DNA of 61,368 nucleotides from NCBI GenBank assembly GCA_025351765.1, contig JANXVH010000129.1:1-61368 (forward strand), written 5' to 3'. The DNA comes from Pedobacter sp. (GTDB lineage Bacteria; Bacteroidota; Bacteroidia; Sphingobacteriales; Sphingobacteriaceae). Below are positions 16,625 through 24,707 of this stretch, piece by piece (the first letter of the stretch is position 1; every line of letters begins with the position of its first letter). The notes under the pieces are model-generated. The model ran no database searches. It saw only the letters and a list, made by a program, of their open reading frames with translations, and was not told where the DNA came from. Position numbers and translations under genes: made by a program.

Positions 16625-17911
16625 TTATCCTCTACCACCTCGGGATGGCCTGCCAGATGAACTTGCACCGCGGCCTTCGCTTTCTGAGGATCTGGTTGGT
16701 TCAGAACGCTCTATTCTTTGAGGCGCCTGCTGTACCTCAGGCCTCCTTTCCATACGTTGTGGCTGTGCTTGTTCTTGTCTAGGTTGCTCTTGTCTAGGTT
16801 GTTCTTGTCTAGGTTGTTCTTGTCTTGGCTGTGCTTGCCTATCAGGCTGTGGTTGTCTATCGGGTTGCGCTTGGCGCTCTGTCTGAATTGGTCTTTGATT
16901 TTGTTCTTGCCTAACTTGTGGTTGAGCCTGATCTTGTCTGCCAACACGGTCTGGTCTTGTCGATGTTGCTATTTCTGCTCTTTGCTGTTGATCACGTTGT
17001 GGTTGCTGAATATTTCTATCAGACCTATTGTCTACAGACGCCCTGCTTGAAGCAACGTCGTTACTTCTAGATGGTCGGTCATAGTTGTTTCCTTGTCTTC
17101 CATCTTGTGAGGAGCGGTCAGGCCTTGCTGTAGCATACCCCTCGCCCTTAAGAGATTCCCTTGGACCAACAACACTTGTATTTCCTGATCTGCTGCGGCT
17201 TGGGGAATACATATTGATCCTATCGCCGTCGAAAGTGCTTCTGCTTGGTCTTGCAGTTCTATTCACGCTATAAACTGGAACATCTCTTCCTGTATACTGT
17301 CTGATATCATTTGCTCTTGGACCACTAGAATAATAACGGTTGTTCCTGACGTAGGTGTTGTTGATGATGGTTGTGTTATTGATGATTACCACGTTCCTGC
17401 GTGAATAATACCTGGGAAAGCTATCGTAGTAGATATTTCGTTGTGGCACGAAAACCCACCATAGATCAGGAATGCCGATGTTTATGTTAACATTCATGCC
17501 CGGACCCATTGGCGCCCAACCGTAATATCCGCCTCCGCTTCTCCAACTTACCCATGCAGGTCCCCATTTTGTATCTGGAATCCATACCCATTGACTGTAG
17601 CGGTTATAAACCCAACGTCCATAATGGAAAGGAGCCCAACCCCAGTCGTAATCAGATACCCAAGTGTTTCCGTACTCCGTCATTGCCCAGCGACCATTAC
17701 TGTAATAAGGCCTGAATTCGCCCTGCTCTACATCTGGTCGCCATACGTACCCGTACTGAGAATCCTGAATCCAGGTTCCATAAGGAGACAATTCATCATA
17801 AAAGGATTGCATGGAGACATCTTCGTCCTGTGCCATTACCTTTTGCGTGATTCCGGTTAGAAGGAGCATGAGTCCCAGCACAATAGCCGGTAATTTGATC
17901 ATGTGTTTCAT
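16625..17911 (-). CDS. Secreted DUF6600-type protein with Trp/Tyr repeats and Gln/Arg-rich tail
   Basis: The 428-residue protein starts with a signal peptide (hydrophobic core AIVLGLMLLLTGI, then VMAQDED). The region to about residue 150 has repeated aromatic motifs such as YGTWIQ, YGYVWRP, WGWAPFHYGRW and WGPAWVSWR, the signature of DUF6600 cell-envelope proteins of Bacteroidota. From about residue 250 it becomes low-complexity, rich in Arg, Gln, Ser and Pro, with a four-fold RQEQP-type repeat encoded by 16771-16830. The positive, disordered tail could bind polyanions, but the function is unknown. A monocistronic unit ending at the 16584-16606 terminator. Confidence 0.85.
   Translation of the reverse strand: MKHMIKLPAIVLGLMLLLTGITQKVMAQDEDVSMQSFYDELSPYGTWIQDSQYGYVWRPDVEQGEFRPYYSNGRWAMTEYGNTWVSDYDWGWAPFHYGRWVYNRYSQWVWIPDTKWGPAWVSWRSGGGYYGWAPMGPGMNVNINIGIPDLWWVFVPQRNIYYDSFPRYYSRRNVVIINNTTIINNTYVRNNRYYSSGPRANDIRQYTGRDVPVYSVNRTARPSRSTFDGDRINMYSPSRSRSGNTSVVGPRESLKGEGYATARPDRSSQDGRQGNNYDRPSRSNDVASSRASVDNRSDRNIQQPQRDQQQRAEIATSTRPDRVGRQDQAQPQVRQEQNQRPIQTERQAQPDRQPQPDRQAQPRQEQPRQEQPRQEQPRQEQAQPQRMERRPEVQQAPQRIERSEPTRSSESEGRGASSSGRPSRGGRG
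16771..16830 (-). repeat. Four 15-bp in-frame coding repeats
   Basis: Units 16771-16785, 16786-16800, 16801-16815 and 16816-16830 are near-identical 15-mers (gttcttgtctaggtt on the plus strand) and encode a five-residue RQEQP/PRQEQ repeat in the tail of the DUF6600 protein. The frame-preserving length makes copy-number change harmless to the frame. Confidence 0.85.
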
Positions 17912-18127
17912 TTTGTGTGTGTTTTAAATTTACCTAACGATCTTTATCTATCAATTTGAGTTCCAAACCAACTCAAAAGATTAATAGCTTATAAAATATT
18001 ACATTATGGTTATGGAGAATAACGTAATTATATTGGTTTAAGTCTTGGTAATACGAACAAATAATCTGTTGTATAAGCAATAATTTACAAAATACTTTTT
18101 GTAAAGACGAGCCATAGGCAAACAAGG

Positions 18128-18160
18128 TTGCATGGAGATTACAATAATTTAGCACCTTTG
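18128..18160 (+). promoter_or_regulatory. Weak candidate promoter upstream of the SAM methyltransferase
   Basis: TTG at 18128-18130 is followed after 19 bp by TAGCACCTTTG at 18150-18160, an imperfect form of the -7 box with two extra bases between TA and TTTG. It would give a leader of about 50 nt. The rest of the divergent 305-bp gap 17912-18216 is AT-rich and shows nothing else. Confidence 0.3.
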
Positions 18161-18216
18161 TGGCAAACGAAAATAAATACGACGTTTTACACGAATAATA
18201 TTACTTAAAATAATTT

Positions 18217-18927
18217 ATGGAAAAAGGTACACTCTTCTTGATCCCTGTCCCTCTGGCGGAAAATGCTGCAGACAAATCTTTTACGGCTTATTTGGGAGAT
18301 ACCATCAATTCTTTGACCACCTACATTGTGGAGAATGAGAAAACAGCTCGAAAATTCTTAAAAGAGGCGGGTATAAAAACGCCTCAGGCAGATCTGGTTA
18401 TTCATGATTATGGAAAACATAAAAGAAATGATTCAATGGTTCCTTACTTTAAAGAACTGATGACGGGTAAAGATGTCGGGTTGATGAGTGAGGCGGGATG
18501 TCCGGGTGTTGCAGATCCAGGAGCAGAGGTGGTATCTGAAGCGCACAAGAGAGGGATAAAGGTTGTTCCATTAGTTGGGCCAAGCGCTCTATTATTGGCA
18601 TTAATGGCATCAGGATTCAATGGACAGAGCTTTACTTTCCATGGATATTTGCCTATCGATAAAGTGGAACGCGTGAAGCGTATTAAGGAATTGGAGCAAC
18701 TAGCACAACAAAATAAACAAACGCAAATGTTTATTGAAACACCCTTTAGAAACAACCACATGTTTGAAGATATTTTAAAGAATACCGCTGCGCAAACTTT
18801 ACTATGTGTAGCGAGCAATATTACCAGCGAAGACGAATACATTAAAACCATGTCTGTGGGGCAATGGAGACAGGAAAGAATAGATCTACATAAGAAGCCG
18901 ACTATCTTCTTATTGTATCGCAGTTAG
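18217..18927 (+). CDS. SAM-dependent methyltransferase of the tetrapyrrole methylase/RsmI family
   Basis: This 236-residue protein begins GTLFLIPVPLAEN and carries GKDVGLMSEAGCPGVADPGAEVV and VPLVGPSALLLALMASGFNG, the core motifs of the fold shared by RsmI (2'-O-methylation of 16S rRNA C1402) and cobalamin/siroheme methylases. The end (FIETPFRNNHMF ... KKPTIFLLY) also fits this class. Canonical RsmI is about 280 residues; this is the shorter Bacteroidota paralogue, so rRNA methylation is likely but not certain. Its stop overlaps the nadD stop on the opposite strand by 4 bp. Confidence 0.85.
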   Translation: MEKGTLFLIPVPLAENAADKSFTAYLGDTINSLTTYIVENEKTARKFLKEAGIKTPQADLVIHDYGKHKRNDSMVPYFKELMTGKDVGLMSEAGCPGVADPGAEVVSEAHKRGIKVVPLVGPSALLLALMASGFNGQSFTFHGYLPIDKVERVKRIKELEQLAQQNKQTQMFIETPFRNNHMFEDILKNTAAQTLLCVASNITSEDEYIKTMSVGQWRQERIDLHKKPTIFLLYRS

Positions 18928-19496
18928 CGGTACATTCCTTTGCTATCGATAAAGCCCAGCACAGCGTCAGGTACGAAATATTGCACATTCTTTCCTTCAG
19001 CAATTGCTTTCCTTATAAAGGTTGAAGAAATATCCATTTGCGGGGTGTCTGTAATGGTCACTGCAGGGTGATTGCGCCACTCTGCTAAATCTATGTTGGG
19101 CCTTGGATATACAAATATCTTATAGTTCCTTAATAACACCTCGTAGTTTTTCCACTTTTTAAAAGAAAAAAGATTATCGGCTCCCATGATCAAAGCAAAC
19201 GTCCTGGCTGGGTATTTTTCATTAAGGTAAGTAAGCGTGTCTACTGTGAAAGAGGGTTGAGGGAGACCGAACTCAATATCGCTCACCTTAATCTGCTTAG
19301 CATTATCAGTAGCTAGTTTGGCCATTTCTAAACGGTCGTACATATTGGCCAAACCGTTTTTATTTTTTAGCGGGTTATGTGGAGATACAACCAACCATAC
19401 CTCATCCAGGCCACTAAAACCAGCCATATAGTTAGCAATCACTAAGTGCCCAAGGTGAATGGGGTTAAACGACCCGAAAAATAACCCGGTCTTCAT
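18924..19496 (-). CDS. nadD: Nicotinate-nucleotide adenylyltransferase
   Basis: The 190-residue enzyme transfers AMP from ATP to nicotinate mononucleotide, making deamido-NAD. The nucleotidyltransferase motif GSFNPIHLGHLVIAN is at residues 8-22, the acceptor-site segment VSPHNPLKNKN follows, and the C-terminal ISSTFIRKAI completes the ATP site. It lies 5 bp downstream of gmk and behind yicC, forming the common Bacteroidota order yicC-gmk-nadD. Confidence 0.95.
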   Translation of the reverse strand: MKTGLFFGSFNPIHLGHLVIANYMAGFSGLDEVWLVVSPHNPLKNKNGLANMYDRLEMAKLATDNAKQIKVSDIEFGLPQPSFTVDTLTYLNEKYPARTFALIMGADNLFSFKKWKNYEVLLRNYKIFVYPRPNIDLAEWRNHPAVTITDTPQMDISSTFIRKAIAEGKNVQYFVPDAVLGFIDSKGMYR

Positions 19497-19501
19497 TGAA
19501 A

Positions 19502-20074
19502 CTATGAGTTGCCTAGAAATTTGCCAATCAATTCTTCCGCCTCTTTACATGCTGTACTAAGGTCGTTGTTTTTAAGTATGACATCAAATTTGTCGGCATA
19601 CTCCAATTCCTTTTCTGCTTTTACAAAGCGTTCTTGAAGTTTTTCTGGACTATCGGTGCCACGACCGCTTAAACGTTCCTTCAAAACATCCAGTGAAGGC
19701 GGCTGAACGAAAATAGCGAGGGCATCCTGTTCGTATTTACGTTTTAGACGCAGTCCTCCTTCAACATCAATATCAAATATGACCTGTTTATCGTCATTCC
19801 ATATCCTTTCAATTTCAGATCTTAGGGTGCCATAGAAGGTGCCGTTATAAACTTCTTCAAATTCTACAAATTCCTGGCGTGCCACACGGTGAAGAAAATC
19901 TTCTTTGGTAATAAAATAATAATCTTTTTTATTTTTTTCATCGCCCCTGGATTCACGTGTTGTTGCAGAAACAGAGAAGCTTAAGTTAGAGAATTTCTTA
20001 AGCAAATGTTTTACTATAGTTGTTTTGCCGGCTCCAGAAGGTGCTGAAAATATAATGAGTTTGCCTTGTTTCAT
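19502..20074 (-). CDS. gmk: Guanylate kinase
   Basis: The 190-residue kinase converts GMP to GDP with ATP. The P-loop SAPSGAGKTTIVKHL lies at residues 10-24. The GMP-binding region (SVSATTRESRGDEKNKKDYYF) and the lid with GRGTDSPEKLQERF are complete. It is 28 bp after yicC and 5 bp before nadD on the minus strand. Confidence 0.96.
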   Translation of the reverse strand: MKQGKLIIFSAPSGAGKTTIVKHLLKKFSNLSFSVSATTRESRGDEKNKKDYYFITKEDFLHRVARQEFVEFEEVYNGTFYGTLRSEIERIWNDDKQVIFDIDVEGGLRLKRKYEQDALAIFVQPPSLDVLKERLSGRGTDSPEKLQERFVKAEKELEYADKFDVILKNNDLSTACKEAEELIGKFLGNS

Positions 20075-20102
20075 TTAATTTGTTTGATCCTCAAGCACAA
20101 AG

Positions 20103-20978
20103 CTAAAGAACGTTTAATAGTTGTTCCTTAATTTTTTCCAGCTCTTCCTTCATGCCAACAACAAGTTGCTGTATCTGGGCATCATTAGCCTTAGCCCCCA
20201 TTGTATTGATCTCTCGGCCTATTTCTTGGGAAATGAAACCAAGTTTCTTCCCGTTGGCATCTTTACTTTTAAGGGTCTCAACAAAATAATCGCAATGACT
20301 TTTTAGTCTTATCTTTTCTTCTGTAATATCAAGTTTGTCTATGTAGTATATCAGCTCCTGTTCCAACCGATTTTGGTCTACGTTTAGCTTTCCTATATTT
20401 TCATCCAGAAACTGGTTCAGTCGGTTTTTTATAGAGGGAATACGGAGAGGCTCCAATATTTCAACTTCAGAGAAAAATTGTAGAATGTTTTTGATCCTTA
20501 GCTCGAGATCTGTTTTTAATACCATTCCTTCTGCAGCTCTAAACTGATTAAAGTTGGCTAAAGCGTTGTTAAAAGTATTATTAAGTATTTCCCAGTCGCC
20601 CTCATTAATTTCCTCTTCGGCATAGCTGATCACTTCAGGAAAATTAAGTACTGCCTGTAGTAAATTGGTTGAGTTTGCTCCAAGACTCTGATCTATTTCT
20701 TGTAGTTGTTTATAGTATTTACTTAATAGTCCAGCATTAATAGTGGCGCCTTTTAAATTCTCTTCACTACGTTCGACGTTAACAGCTACGCTGACTTTGC
20801 CGCGTTCAATGTCTTTACTACATATGTTGCGTAATAGCAATTCTTTATCTGAAAATGCCCTCGGCATTTTTAAATTCAGCTCTAAAAATTTACTGTTTAG
20901 GGATTTAATCTCTACCGAAAATTTTGCATTCTCGTGATCAGTTAAGGCGAGGCCATACCCTGTCATTGATTTTATCAT
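20103..20978 (-). CDS. yicC: YicC family endoribonuclease
   Basis: The 291-residue protein starts MIKSMTGYGLA and ends with the conserved TMGAKANDAQIQQLVVGMK followed by a helical tail, both hallmarks of the YicC/YloC family. Members have been described as endoribonucleases involved in RNA turnover. The YicC_N domain is approximately residues 1-155 and the C-terminal DUF1732 domain follows. First gene of the yicC-gmk-nadD unit. Confidence 0.9.
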   Translation of the reverse strand: MIKSMTGYGLALTDHENAKFSVEIKSLNSKFLELNLKMPRAFSDKELLLRNICSKDIERGKVSVAVNVERSEENLKGATINAGLLSKYYKQLQEIDQSLGANSTNLLQAVLNFPEVISYAEEEINEGDWEILNNTFNNALANFNQFRAAEGMVLKTDLELRIKNILQFFSEVEILEPLRIPSIKNRLNQFLDENIGKLNVDQNRLEQELIYYIDKLDITEEKIRLKSHCDYFVETLKSKDANGKKLGFISQEIGREINTMGAKANDAQIQQLVVGMKEELEKIKEQLLNVL

Positions 20979-21078
20979 GTGTAAAGATATAATTTATTGC
21001 GTTTTCAAAACCATTTAACTTTTTTTAACTTATTCTATTGGTAAACATTCCTTAGTTTTACCTAATTATTTATAGATA

Positions 21079-21789
21079 ATGTCAACTAACCGCCTATATC
21101 TTTTACTAAGCTTTCTGGCGTTTCTCAATCCGGCAACACCCATTTTTGCTCAGCAAGAATTTCAGTTAAAGGGCGCAATACTTGAATTGGGAACAACAAA
21201 TCGTATTGGAGCTGCTCGGATTTATAATAAGCGTACAACTTTTACTTCCACAACAAATACCCTAGGTCTTTTTGAAATCAAGGCGGAACTTGGAGATACT
21301 CTCTTTATTTATGCGAGTGACTTTTCTGACTTGAGTATCGTTGTAATTTCTTCATCAGATCTACTGGTTAAATTAAAAAGGAGTACAATGCTTAAAGAAG
21401 TAAAAATTATTGAGCAGTCTAAAAAGCAGGAGCTTAGCGAGATGAAGCAGGAATACCGAAGTAAAGGAGCCTTCTATTCTGGAAAACCTCCGTTTCTAGC
21501 TTTTATTTTCAAGCCCCTAACAGCGCTTTATGAAACCTTTGGACGCACCCCAAAAAATGCCAGAAGATTTGGTAAATTTTACGAAACCGAAATGCAGCAG
21601 ACATTAATTGATGGTTTTTTTAATGAAAAGATCATCCAGGAGAATACAGGCATGAAAGGAAAGGAATTAGAAGATTTTATGATTAATTATCGGCCAAAAT
21701 TTGAAAAGGTGCAATATTGGGCTAAATATGATGCTATTAAATACATACGACAATCTTACAAAACGTTTATAGAAACCCTAAAGAAATAA
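21079..21789 (+). CDS. Exported CarboxypepD_reg-like domain protein
   Basis: A 236-residue protein with an N-terminal signal peptide (LLLSFLAFLNPATPIFAQ). Residues about 27-110 look like a carboxypeptidase regulatory-like beta-sandwich: FQLKGAILELGTTNRIGAARIYNKR, then a strand-rich segment TTNTLGLFEIKAELGDTLFIYASDF. The remainder is mostly basic and helical (KQEYRSKGAFYSGKPPF ... YKTFIETLKK). The domain resembles those at the start of TonB-linked receptors but no receptor barrel follows. Probably periplasmic or envelope-associated; role unknown. It converges on rnc with 1 bp between the stops. Confidence 0.8.
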   Translation: MSTNRLYLLLSFLAFLNPATPIFAQQEFQLKGAILELGTTNRIGAARIYNKRTTFTSTTNTLGLFEIKAELGDTLFIYASDFSDLSIVVISSSDLLVKLKRSTMLKEVKIIEQSKKQELSEMKQEYRSKGAFYSGKPPFLAFIFKPLTALYETFGRTPKNARRFGKFYETEMQQTLIDGFFNEKIIQENTGMKGKELEDFMINYRPKFEKVQYWAKYDAIKYIRQSYKTFIETLKK

Positions 21790-21790
21790 A

Positions 21791-22522
21791 TTAAATTGAT
21801 AATGCTTCACATGCCTTCTCTGCCGCAAGTTTCTCTGCATTCTTCTTATTATAATCACGACCTACACCAAAGCTCTCTCCTTCTACTACTGCATTGATTG
21901 TGAAAAGTTTAACACTTTCGCCCTCTCCATTTTGAACCATATCAAAGGAAATATCCTTTCCATGATGCTGGCACCATTCAATTAATTTACTTTTAAAATT
22001 GGTTTCTGTTAATTCCAGCGTATGAATGTCTATATATGGCTTTACAATTCTTTTAAGCAAGAACTCTTTTGTAAAATTATAACCTTTATCCATGTAGACG
22101 GCTCCTATTAATGCTTCAAAAGCATCACCAAGCATAGAATGATGTTTGGTTTGAATGTTTACGGTCTTTTGATCAAAAACGATCAACTGATCAAAACCCA
22201 TTTTTCTTGCGAGTTGATTTAAGTTGGCACGATTTACAATTTTTGAACGCATTTCAGTAAGGAAACCTTCCTCTTTATAAGGATAGCTTTTAAAAAGCAA
22301 TTCAGCTATTACTGATCCCAAAATGGCATCTCCAAGAAATTCCAGACGTTCATTGCTACTTCTGCTGCCATTTTTTAGAATTTTTGCGACAGACCTATGT
22401 CTGAACGCCATTTTGTATAAAACGGTATTTCCCGGCACGAAGCCTAAAATATTGTTCAACTTTTTTATAAAGACTTTATCTGCGGACAAATAAAGTTTAT
22501 ACAGGTCAAGTATTGACATCAA
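21791..22522 (-). CDS. rnc: Ribonuclease III
   Basis: The 243-residue dsRNA endonuclease processes rRNA precursors and other structured RNAs. The signature NERLEFLGDAILGSVIAELL holds the catalytic acidic residues, with GDAFEALIGAVYMDKGY as the second catalytic patch. A C-terminal double-stranded RNA-binding domain (FKSKLIEWCQHHGKDISF ... KKNAEKLAAEKA) ends the protein. It is the last gene of the acpP-fabF-rnc cluster, 15 bp after fabF. Confidence 0.96.
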   Translation of the reverse strand: MMSILDLYKLYLSADKVFIKKLNNILGFVPGNTVLYKMAFRHRSVAKILKNGSRSSNERLEFLGDAILGSVIAELLFKSYPYKEEGFLTEMRSKIVNRANLNQLARKMGFDQLIVFDQKTVNIQTKHHSMLGDAFEALIGAVYMDKGYNFTKEFLLKRIVKPYIDIHTLELTETNFKSKLIEWCQHHGKDISFDMVQNGEGESVKLFTINAVVEGESFGVGRDYNKKNAEKLAAEKACEALSI

Positions 22523-22537
22523 TTGAAATAAGGACTA

Positions 22538-23791
22538 TTACTCTTCGTATTTCTTGAAAATCACAGAAGCATTATGGCCACCAAACCCAAATGTGTTGCT
22601 CAATGCAGCGCGTATCGGACGTTTTTGGGGTTTATTGAATGTGAAATTTAATTTTGGATCAAAATCGGGGTCATCAGTAAAGTGGTTGATTGTAGGAGGT
22701 ACTATATCATTTTGTACTGCAAGTATAGAGGCAATTGCTTCTATAGCACCAGCTGCTCCTAACAAATGGCCTGTCATTGATTTTGTTGAACTGATGTTTA
22801 GTTTATATGCATCCTCTCCAAAAAGATCAACAATTGCTCTGCTTTCAGATATATCACCCAATGGGGTGGAAGTACCATGAACATTAATGTAATCAATATC
22901 TGCAGTGGTTAATCCAGCATCTCTAAGGGCATTGGTCATCACCATTCTTGCACCTAAACCTTGGGGATGGGGTGCAGTTATGTGATTTGCATCAGCACTC
23001 ATCCCACCGCCAACCAACTCTGCATAAATTTTTGCTCCACGTTTTTTTGCATGTTCCAGTTCTTCTAGGATGATAGTCCCTGCACCCTCTCCGGCAACAA
23101 AACCATCACGGTCTTTATCAAAGGGTCTGGATGCGGTTGAGGCATCATCATTTCTAGTAGAAAGTGCATGCATGGCGTTAAAGCCACCTATGCCTGCTTC
23201 GTTAATAACAGCTTCAGATCCACCGCTAATAATCACATCACACATATTTAGGCGGATGTAATTGTATGCATCAATCATCGCATTGGTAGACGATGCGCAA
23301 GCAGATACTGTTGCGAAATTCGGTCCGCGTAAGCCATATTTTATAGAAATATGACCGGGAACTATATCAATAATCACTTTAGGAATAAAGAACGGATTAA
23401 TGCGTGGCGTACCGTCACCCAAGAAAAAGTTCTTCATCTCATCCTGAAAAGTTTTAAAACCGCCAATGCCCGAACCCCATATTACACCGATTCTATTGGT
23501 ATCCAATTCTGAAAAATTGAAGTTACCATCTTTAACAGCTTCGTCTGTTGATACTAAGGCATATTGAACAAATGGATCTAATTTTCGAGCCTCTTTTTTA
23601 TCCAAAAAATCTTCAGGATTAAAGTTTTTAAGCTCGCATGCAAATTTAGTTTTGAACTTGGAGGTGTCAAAACCAGTAATAGGGCCGGCACCGCTCACAC
23701 CAGTTAATAGACCTTCCCAGAACTCTGGGACGGTATTACCAATTGGAGTGAGCGCACCTAACCCTGTAACTACAACTCTTTTTAATTCCAT
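22538..23791 (-). CDS. fabF: 3-oxoacyl-ACP synthase II
   Basis: The 417-residue KAS II condenses malonyl-ACP with acyl-ACP in fatty-acid elongation. The thiolase-fold catalytic triad is visible: Cys165 in SACASSTNAM, the His of HGTSTPLGD and the His of MTGHLLGAAGAIE. The ending NTFGFGGHNASVIF is typical. It lies 27 bp behind acpP, its acyl-carrier substrate, and before rnc. Confidence 0.97.
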   Translation of the reverse strand: MELKRVVVTGLGALTPIGNTVPEFWEGLLTGVSGAGPITGFDTSKFKTKFACELKNFNPEDFLDKKEARKLDPFVQYALVSTDEAVKDGNFNFSELDTNRIGVIWGSGIGGFKTFQDEMKNFFLGDGTPRINPFFIPKVIIDIVPGHISIKYGLRGPNFATVSACASSTNAMIDAYNYIRLNMCDVIISGGSEAVINEAGIGGFNAMHALSTRNDDASTASRPFDKDRDGFVAGEGAGTIILEELEHAKKRGAKIYAELVGGGMSADANHITAPHPQGLGARMVMTNALRDAGLTTADIDYINVHGTSTPLGDISESRAIVDLFGEDAYKLNISSTKSMTGHLLGAAGAIEAIASILAVQNDIVPPTINHFTDDPDFDPKLNFTFNKPQKRPIRAALSNTFGFGGHNASVIFKKYEE

Positions 23792-23818
23792 TTATGCGGA
23801 TTATACGGAGACCGTATT

Positions 23819-24055
23819 TTACTTAACGTTTTTTTCCAGGTAAGCAATTGCTTGACCAACTGTACCAATGGTCTCAGCCTGATCATCAGGGATTGCAACA
23901 TTGAATTCCTTTTCGAACTCCATAATAAGTTCTACTGTATCTAAAGAATCCGCACCCAAGTCGTTAGTGAAAGAAGCTTCCGGTGTAACTTCGCTTTCGT
24001 CCACACCTAATTTTTCAACGATAATAGCCTTAACTCTTGAAGCAATATCAGACAT
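23819..24055 (-). CDS. acpP: Acyl carrier protein
   Basis: The 78-residue acidic four-helix protein carries growing acyl chains on a phosphopantetheine attached to Ser37 in [11 protein letters not shown]. Length and charge pattern are normal. It heads the acpP-fabF-rnc unit. Confidence 0.97.
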   Translation of the reverse strand: MSDIASRVKAIIVEKLGVDESEVTPEASFTNDLGADSLDTVELIMEFEKEFNVAIPDDQAETIGTVGQAIAYLEKNVK

Positions 24056-24089
24056 AATGATTATAATTTAATGGTTAAATAATTCAGTG

Positions 24090-24119
24090 CAAAGAAAAAT
24101 AAATTCTGACACATTTCAA
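24090..24119 (-). promoter_or_regulatory. Candidate acpP promoter
   Basis: On the minus strand, TTG (complement of 24117-24119), a 19-bp spacer and TTTCTTTG (complement of 24090-24097): one mismatch to the TAnnTTTG box. It lies about 35 bp upstream of the acpP start. Confidence 0.4.
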
Positions 24120-24213
24120 ATGTTTTTATTTCTCTATCAATTCTAATGTTTTTATTTCGAACATTAAAGTAAAATTAGTTTTATAATTTCGCATTCCGGT
24201 AATATATTCTGTT

Positions 24214-24633
24214 TTGAACAAAACTTATTTAAAACTATCATTAGATCTCGATTTTGTATTAATTGCGATTACTGCATCTCTTAAAGATTATGTTCTTTGT
24301 CACAAAATAAATACCTGTTTGAACTTCAATTTTGAAAAAATAGAAGATCATGAAGTTTATTTCAATGTCGACGAAGACCCTCTTTCTTATTCCAAATATT
24401 ATTTTTTTGTTGAGCAAGGTGAAATCGAATATTACTTAGTAAACAACCGAAATGCAGAAGGATTTTTAATACCAGAAATGAATAAAGTAGATTTTTTTAT
24501 GGTTGTACACCAATATATAGACAAGGAAGATCTCAATTACATATTAAGTGGGCTTAATAAACTGCCTGATATTCAGGTTGCTGCACAGATTGAACCAAAA
24601 CGTTTAAAGTCTTGCGAAAACTTGGTAATGTAA
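24214..24633 (+). CDS. IPExxxVDY family protein
   Basis: The 139-residue protein contains the diagnostic IPEMNKVDFF motif (canonical Y replaced by F) near residue 88. The rest has alternating acidic and aromatic stretches and no membrane segment. The family is restricted to Bacteroidota and typically sits between acpP and pyk, exactly as here; its function is unknown. The start is TTG (24214), since no ATG lies upstream in frame. It is divergent from acpP and 74 bp before pyk. Confidence 0.88.
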   Translation: MNKTYLKLSLDLDFVLIAITASLKDYVLCHKINTCLNFNFEKIEDHEVYFNVDEDPLSYSKYYFFVEQGEIEYYLVNNRNAEGFLIPEMNKVDFFMVVHQYIDKEDLNYILSGLNKLPDIQVAAQIEPKRLKSCENLVM

Positions 24634-24641
24634 ATTTTATA

Positions 24642-24670
24642 TTGTTGGTGTATTAAATACACTATATTTG
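24642..24670 (+). promoter_or_regulatory. pyk promoter
   Basis: TTG at 24642-24644, an 18-bp spacer and TATATTTG at 24663-24670, a perfect TAnnTTTG box. The expected start site gives a leader of about 30 nt before the pyk ATG at 24708. Confidence 0.6.
24648..24662. promoter_or_regulatory. 15-bp palindromic operator candidate in the pyk promoter
   Basis: GTGTATT-A-AATACAC is a perfect 7-bp inverted repeat around one base. It fills the spacer directly before the -7 box of the pyk promoter, where a dimeric repressor would block RNA polymerase. Confidence 0.45.
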
Positions 24671-24707
24671 AAGTTAGAATATCAGACAAAATTATATTAA
24701 TAACCTA

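Noticed and set aside
16771..16830. CRISPR-like array from the regular repeats
   Set aside because: The 15-bp units are contiguous, without spacers, and encode an in-frame peptide repeat.
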